Positions 20,001 through 28,213 of a stretch of 64,000 nucleotides of DNA are shown here, piece by piece. Position 1 is the stretch's first letter; each line of letters opens with the position of its first letter. Both the position numbers and the translations under genes were made by a program. The DNA comes from Saprospiraceae bacterium (GTDB lineage Bacteria; Bacteroidota; Bacteroidia; Chitinophagales; Saprospiraceae): contig JADJJL010000006.1 of assembly GCA_016710265.1 (NCBI GenBank), positions 248,001 to 312,000 on the forward strand, in the 5' to 3' direction. Under the pieces are notes generated by a model. That model made no database searches and was not told the origin of the DNA. It was given only the letters and a program-made list of their open reading frames with translations.

Positions 20001-20424
20001 ACCTTACTAAGCTATAATCAGGAATGGAGTTAAACCGGTTAAATTCTATTCTTAGACTTAACAATGGAGAAGTAGTCCAATTAGGAACAGCTCCACTAAA
20101 ATCATTGTTGTCCAACCAAACTACCTGCAGGTTACTTAGAACACTTAAAGCATAGGGTATTTCTCCAGATAATAAATTTTGGGATGCATAAATTTCCCGA
20201 AGATTTATTATTTGATTTAAAGACTCTGGTAGATTCCCGTTAAACTGGTTATTGCTTATATTGAATATTCTTAAATTTGTTAAACTGGAGATTTGATTAG
20301 GGATAGGTCCAGTGAATAAATTATTTGCTATATGCAATTCCTGAAGAAAAATAAGTGAGAAAAATGCAACAGGAAATGGACCTGAGAATTGATTGTTTGA
20401 AATGGTCAGATACCTTAAACCAAT
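17026..20424 (-). CDS. LRR surface protein with SprB-like repeat and T9SS domain, C-terminal part (frameshifted)
   Basis: The larger part of a giant cell-surface protein. It continues the plant-type LRRs of the fragment at 20415-20846 in another frame (LRYLTISNNQFSG, LRIFNISNNQFNG), then has an Ig-like region, several PKD/Ig-type beta modules with paired cysteines, a SprB-like repeat near the end (NGSISVVIKGG, VNNLTGGNYTLTV) and a T9SS type A sorting domain (QVFPNPNSNNIGFYW to KYVVLN). Adding one base near 20418-20430 joins both parts into a 1273-residue protein. The first in-frame ATG of this part is at 20337, but it is in mid-repeat. The likely role is adhesion or gliding-related surface binding. 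Confidence 0.85.
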   Translation of the reverse strand: MGLRYLTISNNQFSGPFPVAFFSLIFLQELHIANNLFTGPIPNQISSLTNLRIFNISNNQFNGNLPESLNQIINLREIYASQNLLSGEIPYALSVLSNLQVVWLDNNDFSGAVPNWTTSPLLSLRIEFNRFNSIPDYSLVRSWGDQFPLGLIIHDNLFTFEDLIPLLNLSRNTNFEYSPQKPIYLDPIFYVTQGTNFAIRLNVDASVLDNNYKWIKDDKDLTITDQNFYQIVNASEIDEGYYSGSIRNDRFNNFEIQISRTRVVVFEPGRCNQPTAGRNCNSAPTFCSTRNLHDYCGFLFDGQLDTITEYYCDSSFTTQNSSHILFIASQDSIVLEVFPRNCNVLNDSLGTYEGMQMAILDDCNPNGNPLYCQSVCTNQPFTIGGTNFIKGHIYQIIIDGCNGNSCEFLIKVIQGKSDLPLILNGNIMGEAIFCPDGTDHYFKVNQVFGASSYLWYINDSLIQNTPDTFININTTSSGNYNLKMRAANACDTTNPLSFNFEILPKMFADTIKFTNIGNDSAYYISFKIIGGTPPFRVKSGQGLIDVGTQIYTSLYQNCKSNYFIEIEDAKKCVLTVSGYNDCGCTGLAGDMPLDTLRVCEGQNVEANGLGNQIIGTGDVVLYIIYSNPDQPIGSLIRSAPNGIFPYDPIRFKFDTPYYISQVVTKNNTQGQFNLRHPCLTYSSPQVVYFVPRPILSAGGNKIFCGTEGTLTSTGNILQSSWRKVSGPGNMNFSNQDSNWTRISVDSMGLYIIELKGSTEYCERTIFINVRFQNQLMPEIAGFKFYCPGQSTILDAGENYTSYLWNTGQTSRFLTVTDSGNYCVSVVDVNSCTGFSCVKVEESTAPTAGIIGPQEICQGRDTILSSNADFFSYQWSNLQNTKSISIDSGGQYCLIVQADNGCKDTTCIQVNTIPSSTRILSDSACFGSDYSYLGSTYKAPGIHLIKLNTPNRLGCDSIIRLTLYSYPVMFISDTLVKPDNGTKNGSISVVIKGGKEPYRYNWSHGANTANVNNLTGGNYTLTVRDANNCIQIFNFVVRMNVATEDLKNPSILQVFPNPNSNNIGFYWSSSNYTSNMLLAIYKADGQLIIQKDFQDVQADIPVFMDCEVNSGIYYLKFIDDQGTQQLLKYVVLN

Positions 20425-20846
20425 AATGTTTTAATGGAAGCAGGAAATTCGCCGGTAAATTTATTTGATTCAATATTTAAATCCAATAAATTAGTTAGGA
20501 AGCCAATATTTCCTGGTAAGGCCCCAGTAAGGTTGTTATCAAACAAATAAAGCAATTGTAAATTTCTCAAATTTCCAAGTTCAACTGGAAGCGGTCCATC
20601 TAAGTTGAGACCTTGTAGTCTTAGAGCCACTACACATCCTGTGCCATCCAGTTCTACTCCGTACCAGGTATTGATGGGTTGGGCCAGATTCCAGCGAACA
20701 TGCCAATTTAATCCATTGGTGCTTTGATACAATTTAACCAATGCCAATGAATCCGATGCACGATTTAAATAAGAAACGGAATGCGTAGCAGACAAATTTT
20801 CTGCGTTGATTCCCCATAAAGTCAGTAACAAAATTAAATAATACAT
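20415..20846 (-). CDS. LRR surface protein, N-terminal part ending at a frameshift
   Basis: Starts at the ATG at 20846 with a signal peptide (MYYLILLLTLWGINAENLSA), followed by the LRR cap (LVKLYQSTNGLNW, GVELDGTGCVVALRL) and plant-type LRRs (LQLLYLFDNNLTGALPGNIG). It runs into TAA at 20417-20415 in mid-repeat. One added base in 20418-20430 gives KTL(I/L)GLRYLTISNN, a normal repeat, so this is the front of the gene at 17026-20424. The start is supported by a promoter at 20870-20900; a longer extension upstream would overlap murB. Confidence 0.85.
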   Translation of the reverse strand: MYYLILLLTLWGINAENLSATHSVSYLNRASDSLALVKLYQSTNGLNWHVRWNLAQPINTWYGVELDGTGCVVALRLQGLNLDGPLPVELGNLRNLQLLYLFDNNLTGALPGNIGFLTNLLDLNIESNKFTGEFPASIKTLLV

Positions 20847-20869
20847 AGTACTGTTTTTCCTTAATATGC

Positions 20870-20900
20870 CAAAAGTAATGGATAGGACTGATTGGGACAA
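20870..20900 (-). promoter_or_regulatory. Promoter of the LRR protein / dehydrogenase operon
   Basis: Minus strand TTG (20898-20900), 20-nt spacer, TACTTTTG (20870-20877). The inferred start near 20864 gives a short leader before the ATG at 20846 and decides that start. Confidence 0.55.
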
Positions 20901-21024
20901 TTTGGAATGTTTGTAGGAAATCCAAGTTAAAGTTACGAATATTCTAATAGTGGATATTAAAAATTTCGCAACTAATAAAATCGTAATATATAAAGCTGTG
21001 ATTATAAAAAAGTCTGGTAAAGGA

Positions 21025-22041
21025 TTAGGTCCAAATTTGAACTTCATTTTCTAATAGAATTGCAAATTTTTGAAAAACAGAAGCTCTGATATCATCAGCC
21101 AAAGCGATTAATTCGTGGCCGGTAGCTCGACCGTAATTGACGAGTACCAATGCTTGTTTTTCGTGTGTGCCGGCATCCCCTTTTCGATGCGCTTTCCAGC
21201 CTGATTCTTGAATAAGCCAAGCTGCTGGAATTTTTACCTGATTCTCCTCCAATTGGAAAGCAGGTAAATTTGGATAATTTGATTTTAATTTTAAATATTG
21301 ATTTTGGTCAATAACAGGATTTTTAAAAAAGCTTCCTGCATTTCCAAGAATATTAGGGTCTGGTAATTTATTGTTTCTGATTTCAATGACCGTTTGACTG
21401 ACGTCCATCGGACTAGGATTTTGAATTCCTTTATTGGTCAAAATTTGTGGAATCTCTCCATACTCTAATTTCAAATTTGGTTTTCGACTTAATTTTAAAT
21501 GCACATGGGTGATCACAATTTTTCCTTTCAATTCATGTTTAAAAATACTATCCCTGTAACCAAAGTTTGCGCCTTTTTTATTGATCGATATTTGTTTTCC
21601 ATCAGGAATGTGGATGCATTCACATCGCACGAAACATTCTTGAAGTTCTGCACCATAAGCACCAATATTTTGAATGGGAGCAGCCCCCACAGTCCCTGGA
21701 ATCAGACTTAAATTTTCAAGACCAAAGAAAGCTTTTTCAAGAGTCCATAAGACCAATTGATGCCAATTTTCTCCGGCCCCTATTCTCAAAATAATTTCAT
21801 CTTCAACATCATGAATGATTTCGATCCCTTTTATTTCAATTTTAAGTATAGGTTTTGAGATTTGTGGAAGCATTAATACATTTGAACCTTCACCCAGAAC
21901 ATAAAAACTGTCTTCTGCCCATCCAAAAAAAGGTCTTAAATCTGATTCTTTTCGTATAAAATAAATGGCAGGGCACACTGAGTCCAGTTTAAAGCTATTT
22001 AAACTTTTAAGAGTGACAGGAGTCGTTGAATTTGAAATCAT
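21025..22041 (-). CDS. murB: UDP-N-acetylenolpyruvoylglucosamine reductase
   Basis: The FAD-dependent second committed step of peptidoglycan precursor synthesis, reducing the enolpyruvyl group to UDP-MurNAc. Motifs: FAD-binding YVLGEGSNVLML, IPGTVGAAPIQNIGAYGAE, and the proton-donor serine in GNAGSFFKNPVI. The 338-residue length and C-terminal extension fit type I MurB. Its ATG overlaps the stop of the upstream barrel gene by 4 nt, so they form a two-gene operon. Confidence 0.97.
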   Translation of the reverse strand: MISNSTTPVTLKSLNSFKLDSVCPAIYFIRKESDLRPFFGWAEDSFYVLGEGSNVLMLPQISKPILKIEIKGIEIIHDVEDEIILRIGAGENWHQLVLWTLEKAFFGLENLSLIPGTVGAAPIQNIGAYGAELQECFVRCECIHIPDGKQISINKKGANFGYRDSIFKHELKGKIVITHVHLKLSRKPNLKLEYGEIPQILTNKGIQNPSPMDVSQTVIEIRNNKLPDPNILGNAGSFFKNPVIDQNQYLKLKSNYPNLPAFQLEENQVKIPAAWLIQESGWKAHRKGDAGTHEKQALVLVNYGRATGHELIALADDIRASVFQKFAILLENEVQIWT

Positions 22042-22679
22042 GATTGATAATTTGGTTTTTGGCTTAATTGTTTATTTTTATACAGGCTGGTTTTAGTATT
22101 TATACCGAAATTGAGGCTCATGGATTGACTTTCTCCTACACCAATTCGTGCAAAGAAGTAAAGACAAAATCCTCCAATCCCTCCTCCAATGGCTGCCTCC
22201 GAAATTAAAGTTGGAAAAAATGATCTTTCTAAATATTGAAATGATTTATGCAAACCAAACAGTTCGGTGCGATTGAATTGGACACCTACACCAATACTAT
22301 AACCTATTAATTTGTCTGGACTAAGGCCTGTCAAAGCACCAAAGTTTCCTTTCAGCAATAAAGGTATAGAAACTGCCCCAAGTCCCTTATATTCTTGAAT
22401 ATCCAATGCCAATGGAGCTAAATTGGCGGAGATTTCCAATGCAATTCCCACATTCTTTGAAGAATAACCAAATTGTAGACCAATGGGCACACCAGATACA
22501 ACAGATCCAGATGATTGACCTGATTTCAATTGGCCAGTTGGACTGGGATTTCTATATTGCTGATAAATATCCAATCCTAGGATGAAGGATGACTGAAACT
22601 GGGCATTGAGGGTATAAATTGTGCCAATAAGTAAAAAAATATAAAAAGTAACTGCTAATTTAATTTTGGATGATTGCAT
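22038..22679 (-). CDS. Small exported barrel-like protein upstream of murB
   Basis: From the ATG at 22679 this is 213 residues: signal peptide (ending about LNAQFQSS), then glycine-rich amphipathic strands (VGIALEISANLAPL, GGGIGGFCLYFFARIG) suggesting a small outer-membrane barrel. A two-codon-longer TTG start is possible, but it falls inside the -7 promoter box at 22683-22690. It overlaps murB by 4 nt. I do not recognise the family, and a role in wall synthesis is only guilt by association. Confidence 0.7.
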   Translation of the reverse strand: MQSSKIKLAVTFYIFLLIGTIYTLNAQFQSSFILGLDIYQQYRNPSPTGQLKSGQSSGSVVSGVPIGLQFGYSSKNVGIALEISANLAPLALDIQEYKGLGAVSIPLLLKGNFGALTGLSPDKLIGYSIGVGVQFNRTELFGLHKSFQYLERSFFPTLISEAAIGGGIGGFCLYFFARIGVGESQSMSLNFGINTKTSLYKNKQLSQKPNYQS

Positions 22680-22960
22680 GCTCAAAAGTAAGATAATTTG
22701 GAATGTTCTCTTAATTCAATGTTGGCAATATGAAAACTTTTCAATTATAATAAATTGCAAGAATTCTTTTGAAAATGAAACTAGTATAAATTTTTGAAAA
22801 AATGCCCGTATTCTTGATTTACTAAAAATAAAACTACGCTGCATCCTGGTTGAAGGAATGTAAACTATATTTAATTTTCTAAGAGAATACATGAATGATT
22901 CTATTGTCTGAAATTTAGCATCTTATAATATATTTTGGAATTCCTGTATTTTCTAGATTC

Positions 22961-23812
22961 ATGTCTTGTTCAATGATTACATTTGACCAAAATAATATCC
23001 AAATGGATGCGCAGCAAATCATTTCTGATTCCTTCCCTCCAAGAGAAATTGCTCAAAGGGTGGAAGACTTAGGGGTGGCCAAGTCCAAAACAGGAGCATG
23101 GACCATTCTCATTTTAGCTATTTTGGCGGGGGCATTTATATCCTTGGGTTCCATCTTTTATATATTTGCAATTACAGGCAGTTCAATGGGATTTGGAATT
23201 ACCCGAGTTATAGGTGGTTTGTGTTTTAGTTTGGGTCTTATTTTGGTGATCATCGCCGGTGCAGAGTTGTTTACAGGAAATAACTTGATCGCGATGGCTT
23301 GGGCCAGTGGTAAAATAAAGAGTCGGGACGTGTTAAGAAATTGGATCTTAAGTTATACTGGTAATGTAATTGGTTGTTTAATTACTGTTTTATTGGTTTA
23401 TCTGGCAGATTTGGCCTCGTTTGCTCAGGACGAGGTTAGGCAGACAGCCTTCAAACTGGCAGACGCTAAGGTCTATCTCACTCCGACTACCGCTTTTTTC
23501 AGAGCTGTATTGTGCAATGCCTTAGTATGTCTTGCTGTTTGGTTGACCCTAGGTGGGCGGACGGCAATTGATAAAATTTTGTCTATCATCTTTCCAGTGA
23601 CTGCATTTGTGGTATTGGGTCTTGAGCATTCTATCGCCAATTGGTTTTTCCTGCCCTATGCCCTCGTTTGTGGTGGAAACTTTCCGATTGGATCAGTTTT
23701 GAGTAATTTGCTTTTTGTGACTTTGGGAAATATGGTTGGTGGAACTGTATTAGTAGCAAGTGTCTATTGGATGGCCTATCTGCGACCCAAGGTGAGCAAA
23801 GCCATTAATTAA
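22961..23812 (+). CDS. Formate/nitrite transporter (FNT) family channel
   Basis: A 283-residue inner-membrane channel for small monovalent anions such as formate or nitrite. Six hydrophobic segments are visible (about 45-70, 80-105, 125-150, 175-195, 205-230, 245-270). Family signatures include AGAELFTGNNLIA and CNALVCLAVWL, the first and third FNT motifs. There is no neighbouring pyruvate formate-lyase or nitrite reductase gene to choose the substrate. A slightly later start (ATG at 22973) is also possible. The 275-nt divergent gap upstream shows no clear consensus promoter for this gene. Confidence 0.92.
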   Translation: MSCSMITFDQNNIQMDAQQIISDSFPPREIAQRVEDLGVAKSKTGAWTILILAILAGAFISLGSIFYIFAITGSSMGFGITRVIGGLCFSLGLILVIIAGAELFTGNNLIAMAWASGKIKSRDVLRNWILSYTGNVIGCLITVLLVYLADLASFAQDEVRQTAFKLADAKVYLTPTTAFFRAVLCNALVCLAVWLTLGGRTAIDKILSIIFPVTAFVVLGLEHSIANWFFLPYALVCGGNFPIGSVLSNLLFVTLGNMVGGTVLVASVYWMAYLRPKVSKAIN

Positions 23813-23921
23813 TGAACCTTCCTAGTTCAAAATATATTTCACATGATATTCAAAACCTATATTTTGTTTAACTATTTTGCAACAAACGTTAAACTAAGTT
23901 GTTTTGTGGCAAATTATTTTT

Positions 23922-26387
23922 ATGAATGTTAGGAATCAATTCAACAGCCTCTTTATTGCGTGTTTTTTTATATTTGGGACCAATCTGTTTTCTCAAACAG
24001 CCAAAGGTACCTTGTTAGGTACCGTCATCGATAGAAACACCCAACTTCCTGTCACCGGAGCCATCGTAAGAATTGATGGAACAGAATTAGGAGCGGTAGT
24101 CGATTTGGATGGAAATTATAAAATATCAATGATTCCTACACAAAGTTGGAACGTCACAGTATCTTATTTAGGATATAAGACAGCTACAAAATACAATGTG
24201 GTCATCACCGCAGGTAATAATTCTCAAATCAACTTTCAATTAGAGGAAGATTCTAAAGCTTTGTCAGAGATTGAAATAAAGATCAATAAAAGCACTAGAA
24301 TCGCATCCGCGGAAACTCCTTTATCCATTCAAAATTTAAGTGCTGAAGAAATAAAAAGTAATCCCGGCGGTAATTTTGACATTTCAAGGGTAGTGCAGGC
24401 TTTACCCGGTGTTGGCGGGACTTCCGGAAACGGTAGTTTTAGAAATGATCTAGTGATCAGGGGTGGAGGACCCAATGAAAATGTTTACTATTTGGATGGT
24501 GTGGAAATTCCGGTTCTAAATCACTTTTCTACTCAAGGCGCTGCAGGGGGGCCTACCGGTATTTTGAATGTGTCATTTATTGAAGATGCGACCTTGTCCA
24601 GTTCGGCATTCCATTCCAGATATGATAATCCACTTTCTGCAGTTTTGCAATTTAAACAAAGAGATGGAAATAAGGACCGATTTCAAGGGAATTTCCGACT
24701 TAGTGGTACGGAAGCTGCCTTAACTGCTGAAGGTCCAATGGGCCCAAAGACCAGTTTTTTAAGTTCTGTTCGGAGGTCTTATCTCGATTTCTTTTTTAGT
24801 TTAATCGATTTGCCCATCCGACCAAATTATTGGGATTTTCAATATAAAATAACCCATCGTTTCAATGCAAAAACAACTTTAACATCCCTTGGGATTGGAG
24901 CAATTGATCAATTTACATTTGCTCTTCCCAAAAATGCAACACCTGAAAATCTTTATGTTTTAAGTAGCAATCCAATGATCAATCAGTGGAATTACACCCA
25001 AGGATTTACGCTCAAAAGAATCGTCAACAATGGATATTGGAATTTGACCTTTAGTCGCAATATGTTCGACAATCGATTGGACCAATTTCAAGATAATTAT
25101 AATGGAAAGCAAAATGATGAATCAAAACGCAGTTTAAAAATTGAAAGCCAGGAAATAGAAAATAAATTGAGATTTGAACATCATGTGGTCAATGGTTCCT
25201 GGAGATATTCTTATGGTGCAGGAGTCCAGTATGTGAAATACAACAATGATGTTTTTACCAAAGCGCGCCCTGAAATCAAAGACAGCCTTGGAAACATTAT
25301 ACAGCCTTCTGTACAATTTAATTTTAAAACAGCCATCGATTTTCTAAAGTATGGATTATTTGCTCAGGTCAATAGAAAATTTTTAAATGATGATCTGCTT
25401 TTATCTGCAGGTGTGCGTGCAGACGCCAATACATTTTCAAATGAGGGAGTATCGAATTTATTCAACACGTTAAGCCCTCGTTTTAATATTTCTTATGCAA
25501 TTTCAAGCCAATGGACCATCAATGCAAGCATTGGAAAATACCATAAAATATTGCCTTATTCAAGTCTTGGGTTTCGAGATAGTAATAATGTTCTGGTTAA
25601 TAAAGATTTGCCATATATGCGATCCGATCATTTTGTGACAGGCGTGGAATATATTCCCAAAGCAAATCTAAGGTTTACTTTGGAAGGTTTTTATAAATTA
25701 TACAATGATTATCCGGTGAGTATGAGAGATGGAATTTCACTGGCCAATCAAGGAGGAGATTTTGGGATCATCGGTAATGAAAGTATTATTTCTAATGGAA
25801 AAGGACGAAGTTATGGGATTGAATTGTTTGCACAACAAAAATTGAATAAGAGTTTATTTTACACAATTTCTTACACTTTGTTTTGGTCACAATTTAGTGG
25901 TGCTACAGATGAATACATCAGAAGTTCGTGGGATACCAGACATTTGTTTTCAATGCTGGCTGGATATAAATTTAAATACAATTGGGAGCTTGGACTTAAA
26001 TTTAGATTACAAGGCGGCACTCCATTTACACCTTTTGATCTTGAAAGGAGCAGGGTAAACTATTTGGTTGATGGCAGAGGAACCTTGGATTATACGAGAT
26101 TAAATTCGCTGCAATTGGCTTCATTTTCTCAATTGGATTTAAGAGTCGACAAGAAATGGAATTTTAATAAATTTACATTTGATTTATTCTTAGACATTCA
26201 AAATTTATTGTTGGCTAACAATCCTACATTTCCTGCATACACTTTTCAAAGGAATGCAGACAATACCGGATTTCAAACAACCGATGCAAATCCAATCATG
26301 CCTGATGGATCGAATGCAATCCCTTTATTATTAACCGAGTCTGATCCAACCTTGGTGCCAACGATTGGTTTTATTATCGAATTTTAA
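23922..26387 (+). CDS. TonB-dependent outer-membrane receptor
   Basis: From the ATG at 23922 (MNVRNQFNSL): signal peptide ending at NLFSQ, a carboxypeptidase-regulatory-like domain (GTVIDRNTQLPVTGAIV, about 30-110), the plug (ISRVVQALPGVGG, LVIRGGGPNENVYYLDG) and a 22-strand-type barrel to the C-terminal phenylalanine (IGFIIEF). A TTG start at 23904 would add six residues before the signal peptide and is less likely. pnuC follows after 18 nt, so the receptor may bring in the same kind of vitamin precursor. No TPP or other known riboswitch was recognised upstream. Confidence 0.93.
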   Translation: MNVRNQFNSLFIACFFIFGTNLFSQTAKGTLLGTVIDRNTQLPVTGAIVRIDGTELGAVVDLDGNYKISMIPTQSWNVTVSYLGYKTATKYNVVITAGNNSQINFQLEEDSKALSEIEIKINKSTRIASAETPLSIQNLSAEEIKSNPGGNFDISRVVQALPGVGGTSGNGSFRNDLVIRGGGPNENVYYLDGVEIPVLNHFSTQGAAGGPTGILNVSFIEDATLSSSAFHSRYDNPLSAVLQFKQRDGNKDRFQGNFRLSGTEAALTAEGPMGPKTSFLSSVRRSYLDFFFSLIDLPIRPNYWDFQYKITHRFNAKTTLTSLGIGAIDQFTFALPKNATPENLYVLSSNPMINQWNYTQGFTLKRIVNNGYWNLTFSRNMFDNRLDQFQDNYNGKQNDESKRSLKIESQEIENKLRFEHHVVNGSWRYSYGAGVQYVKYNNDVFTKARPEIKDSLGNIIQPSVQFNFKTAIDFLKYGLFAQVNRKFLNDDLLLSAGVRADANTFSNEGVSNLFNTLSPRFNISYAISSQWTINASIGKYHKILPYSSLGFRDSNNVLVNKDLPYMRSDHFVTGVEYIPKANLRFTLEGFYKLYNDYPVSMRDGISLANQGGDFGIIGNESIISNGKGRSYGIELFAQQKLNKSLFYTISYTLFWSQFSGATDEYIRSSWDTRHLFSMLAGYKFKYNWELGLKFRLQGGTPFTPFDLERSRVNYLVDGRGTLDYTRLNSLQLASFSQLDLRVDKKWNFNKFTFDLFLDIQNLLLANNPTFPAYTFQRNADNTGFQTTDANPIMPDGSNAIPLLLTESDPTLVPTIGFIIEF

Positions 26388-26405
26388 TGAAAAAATTGAC
26401 GAAAT

Positions 26406-27053
26406 ATGACTGAATCATTATTTTCTGTAAGCGAGATGATGTTTAGGATATGGGAATATCCTGTCAGTTATATTGAATTTTTTGGGACTGTATTTGGAAT
26501 TGTGGGTGTTTGGTTGGCTGCAAAATCAAAGGTACTTACCTGGCCTGTTGGACTGATCAACATCATTTTGTTTTTTATGATTTACTATCAGGTGCAGTTA
26601 TATTCCGATATGTTTTTGCAAATTTATTTTTTTGGAGTTGGGGTGTATGGATGGGTTTTTTGGAACATGGAGATTGAAAAGAAAATTCCTATTCATAGCT
26701 TAGATGCTATACAGAATATCAAGATTGGAGTATATATTCTTATACTCTCCATCATTTGTGGATGGCTAATTTCAAATGTGCATGTTTGGTTTCCAAGTGT
26801 TTTTAAGAAAGAAGCTTCCTTTCCATATTTGGATACACTGGTTGCCATTGCAAGTATTTTTGCAAATACCATGTTGGCAAGGCGAATCATTCAAAATTGG
26901 CCCATATGGATTGCTGTGGATCTCTTGTGCATTGTTCTTTATATTTCAAAGGAAATATATTTTGTGGCTTTTGAATTTTTCATTTTTACAATTCTTGCTA
27001 GTTTTGGGTGGTATGATTGGAATAGAAAGATGAAATTACAAACTAATGTTTAG
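26406..27053 (+). CDS. pnuC: PnuC-family vitamin-precursor transporter
   Basis: A 215-residue inner-membrane facilitator with about seven hydrophobic segments. Signatures include EFFGTVFGIVGVWLAAK, WPVGLINIILFF and YGWVFWNMEIE, typical of PnuC. The family moves nicotinamide riboside, with thiamine (PnuT) and riboflavin (PnuX) variants. The operon with a TonB receptor supplies the outer-membrane step. No TPP riboswitch is seen upstream, which mildly disfavours thiamine. It ends convergently, overlapping the PLP enzyme gene by 4 nt. Confidence 0.92.
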   Translation: MTESLFSVSEMMFRIWEYPVSYIEFFGTVFGIVGVWLAAKSKVLTWPVGLINIILFFMIYYQVQLYSDMFLQIYFFGVGVYGWVFWNMEIEKKIPIHSLDAIQNIKIGVYILILSIICGWLISNVHVWFPSVFKKEASFPYLDTLVAIASIFANTMLARRIIQNWPIWIAVDLLCIVLYISKEIYFVAFEFFIFTILASFGWYDWNRKMKLQTNV

Positions 27054-28213
27054 TTTAAATAGTTAAGTGCTTTCTTCAAATCATTACATAAATAGTCAGA
27101 GCTTTCTAGTCCGATATAAAATCGAACCATACGATGTTCAGTTTTATTTGGATCAAACTCTGATCTCGCAATTCCTGCTAATCTGGGAATAACCAAACTT
27201 TCATGACCTCCCCAACTCACAGCCATTTTAAAGGTTGTAAGTGATTCACAAAATCTTTCAATTTTATTGAGGTCTTGACATCGCAAGACCACCGTAAATA
27301 ATCCGCAGGCACCGGACATTTGTTTTTTAGCAAGCTCGAGTTGATCAAAGTTTTCATCAAAAGGAAATATTAAATGTTCTATCTCATTTTTTGATTTTAG
27401 AAATGCAATGACTTCTTCTGTAGTTTTGCGAATGGCTTCCAATCTGATTGGAAGTGTTCGAAGCCCTCTGATCAACAACCAGGCGTTGAATGCTTGGATT
27501 CCGTTGCCCGCTAGTAAATACTCCAAATCAAATATTTTTTTTAATAACGACTTTTTACCACTCAATACGCCTGCGACCACATCACTATGTCCACCAATAT
27601 ATTTTGTAGCTGATTGGAGAGAGAGATCTATGCCTAATTCGATGGGCCTTTGATAAATGGGTGTACAATATGAATTATCTACAATGGTTAATATATTTTT
27701 TTCTTTCCCTATATCAGCTATTGCTTTAAGATCTTGAATTCTAAAGTCCCAACTATTTGGAGATTCCAGATAGATAATTTTTGTCTTATCTGTAATAGAA
27801 TGGATGATTTCTTCGATATTTTTGCCACTCACATAGGTAGTATGAATATTAAATTTTGGTAAGAATAGGTCAAATAGTTTTTGAGCCCAGGTATAAACGC
27901 CGCTGACGGAAATAATGTGATCCCCAGATTCCACAAATGGAACAACCGCTGAAAATATGGCCGCAGCTCCGGAGTTAAAAACAAGCGCATCTTCAGCACT
28001 GTCCAAAGCAGCCAGTTTTTTTCTTAGAATATCAACCGTAGGATTTAAACCTCGGCTGTACAGATATCCACTGTATTCATCTTTAAATCTAACCCTCATT
28101 TCATCCACCGTATCAAAAGCAAAATTGCTTGTTTGAACAATGGGTGGTGTTATGGCTTGAAAGTACTCATGGCGGTCTTCTCCCAGTTCATTCAATATAT
28201 AAGATAGGTTCAT
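27050..28213 (-). CDS. Cys/Met-metabolism PLP enzyme (cystathionine gamma-synthase/lyase family)
   Basis: A 387-residue fold-type I PLP enzyme of the trans-sulfuration family. The PLP lysine lies in SATKYIGGHSDVVAG, with YSRGLNPTVDIL near the N terminus, FNSGAAAIFSAVVP in the cofactor-binding loop and TIVDNSYCTPIYQRP before the lysine. Family sequence alone does not separate gamma-synthase, beta- or gamma-lyase and methionine gamma-lyase. It overlaps the preceding permease gene by 4 nt, so the enzyme probably acts on an amino acid imported by that permease. Confidence 0.9.
   Translation of the reverse strand: MNLSYILNELGEDRHEYFQAITPPIVQTSNFAFDTVDEMRVRFKDEYSGYLYSRGLNPTVDILRKKLAALDSAEDALVFNSGAAAIFSAVVPFVESGDHIISVSGVYTWAQKLFDLFLPKFNIHTTYVSGKNIEEIIHSITDKTKIIYLESPNSWDFRIQDLKAIADIGKEKNILTIVDNSYCTPIYQRPIELGIDLSLQSATKYIGGHSDVVAGVLSGKKSLLKKIFDLEYLLAGNGIQAFNAWLLIRGLRTLPIRLEAIRKTTEEVIAFLKSKNEIEHLIFPFDENFDQLELAKKQMSGACGLFTVVLRCQDLNKIERFCESLTTFKMAVSWGGHESLVIPRLAGIARSEFDPNKTEHRMVRFYIGLESSDYLCNDLKKALNYLN

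Noticed and set aside
20415..21047. Longer LRR protein start with an N-terminal membrane helix at 21047
   Set aside because: It would overlap murB by 23 nt and bypass a well-placed promoter and a proper signal peptide at 20846.
23828..23866. Terminator after the formate/nitrite channel gene
   Set aside because: The inverted repeat CAAAATATA/TATATTTTG is AT-only with a 21-nt loop and no T run, too weak to call.
23813..23921. TPP or cobalamin riboswitch upstream of the TonB receptor
   Set aside because: The gap is about 110 nt, AT-rich, and lacks the conserved core sequences of either family.
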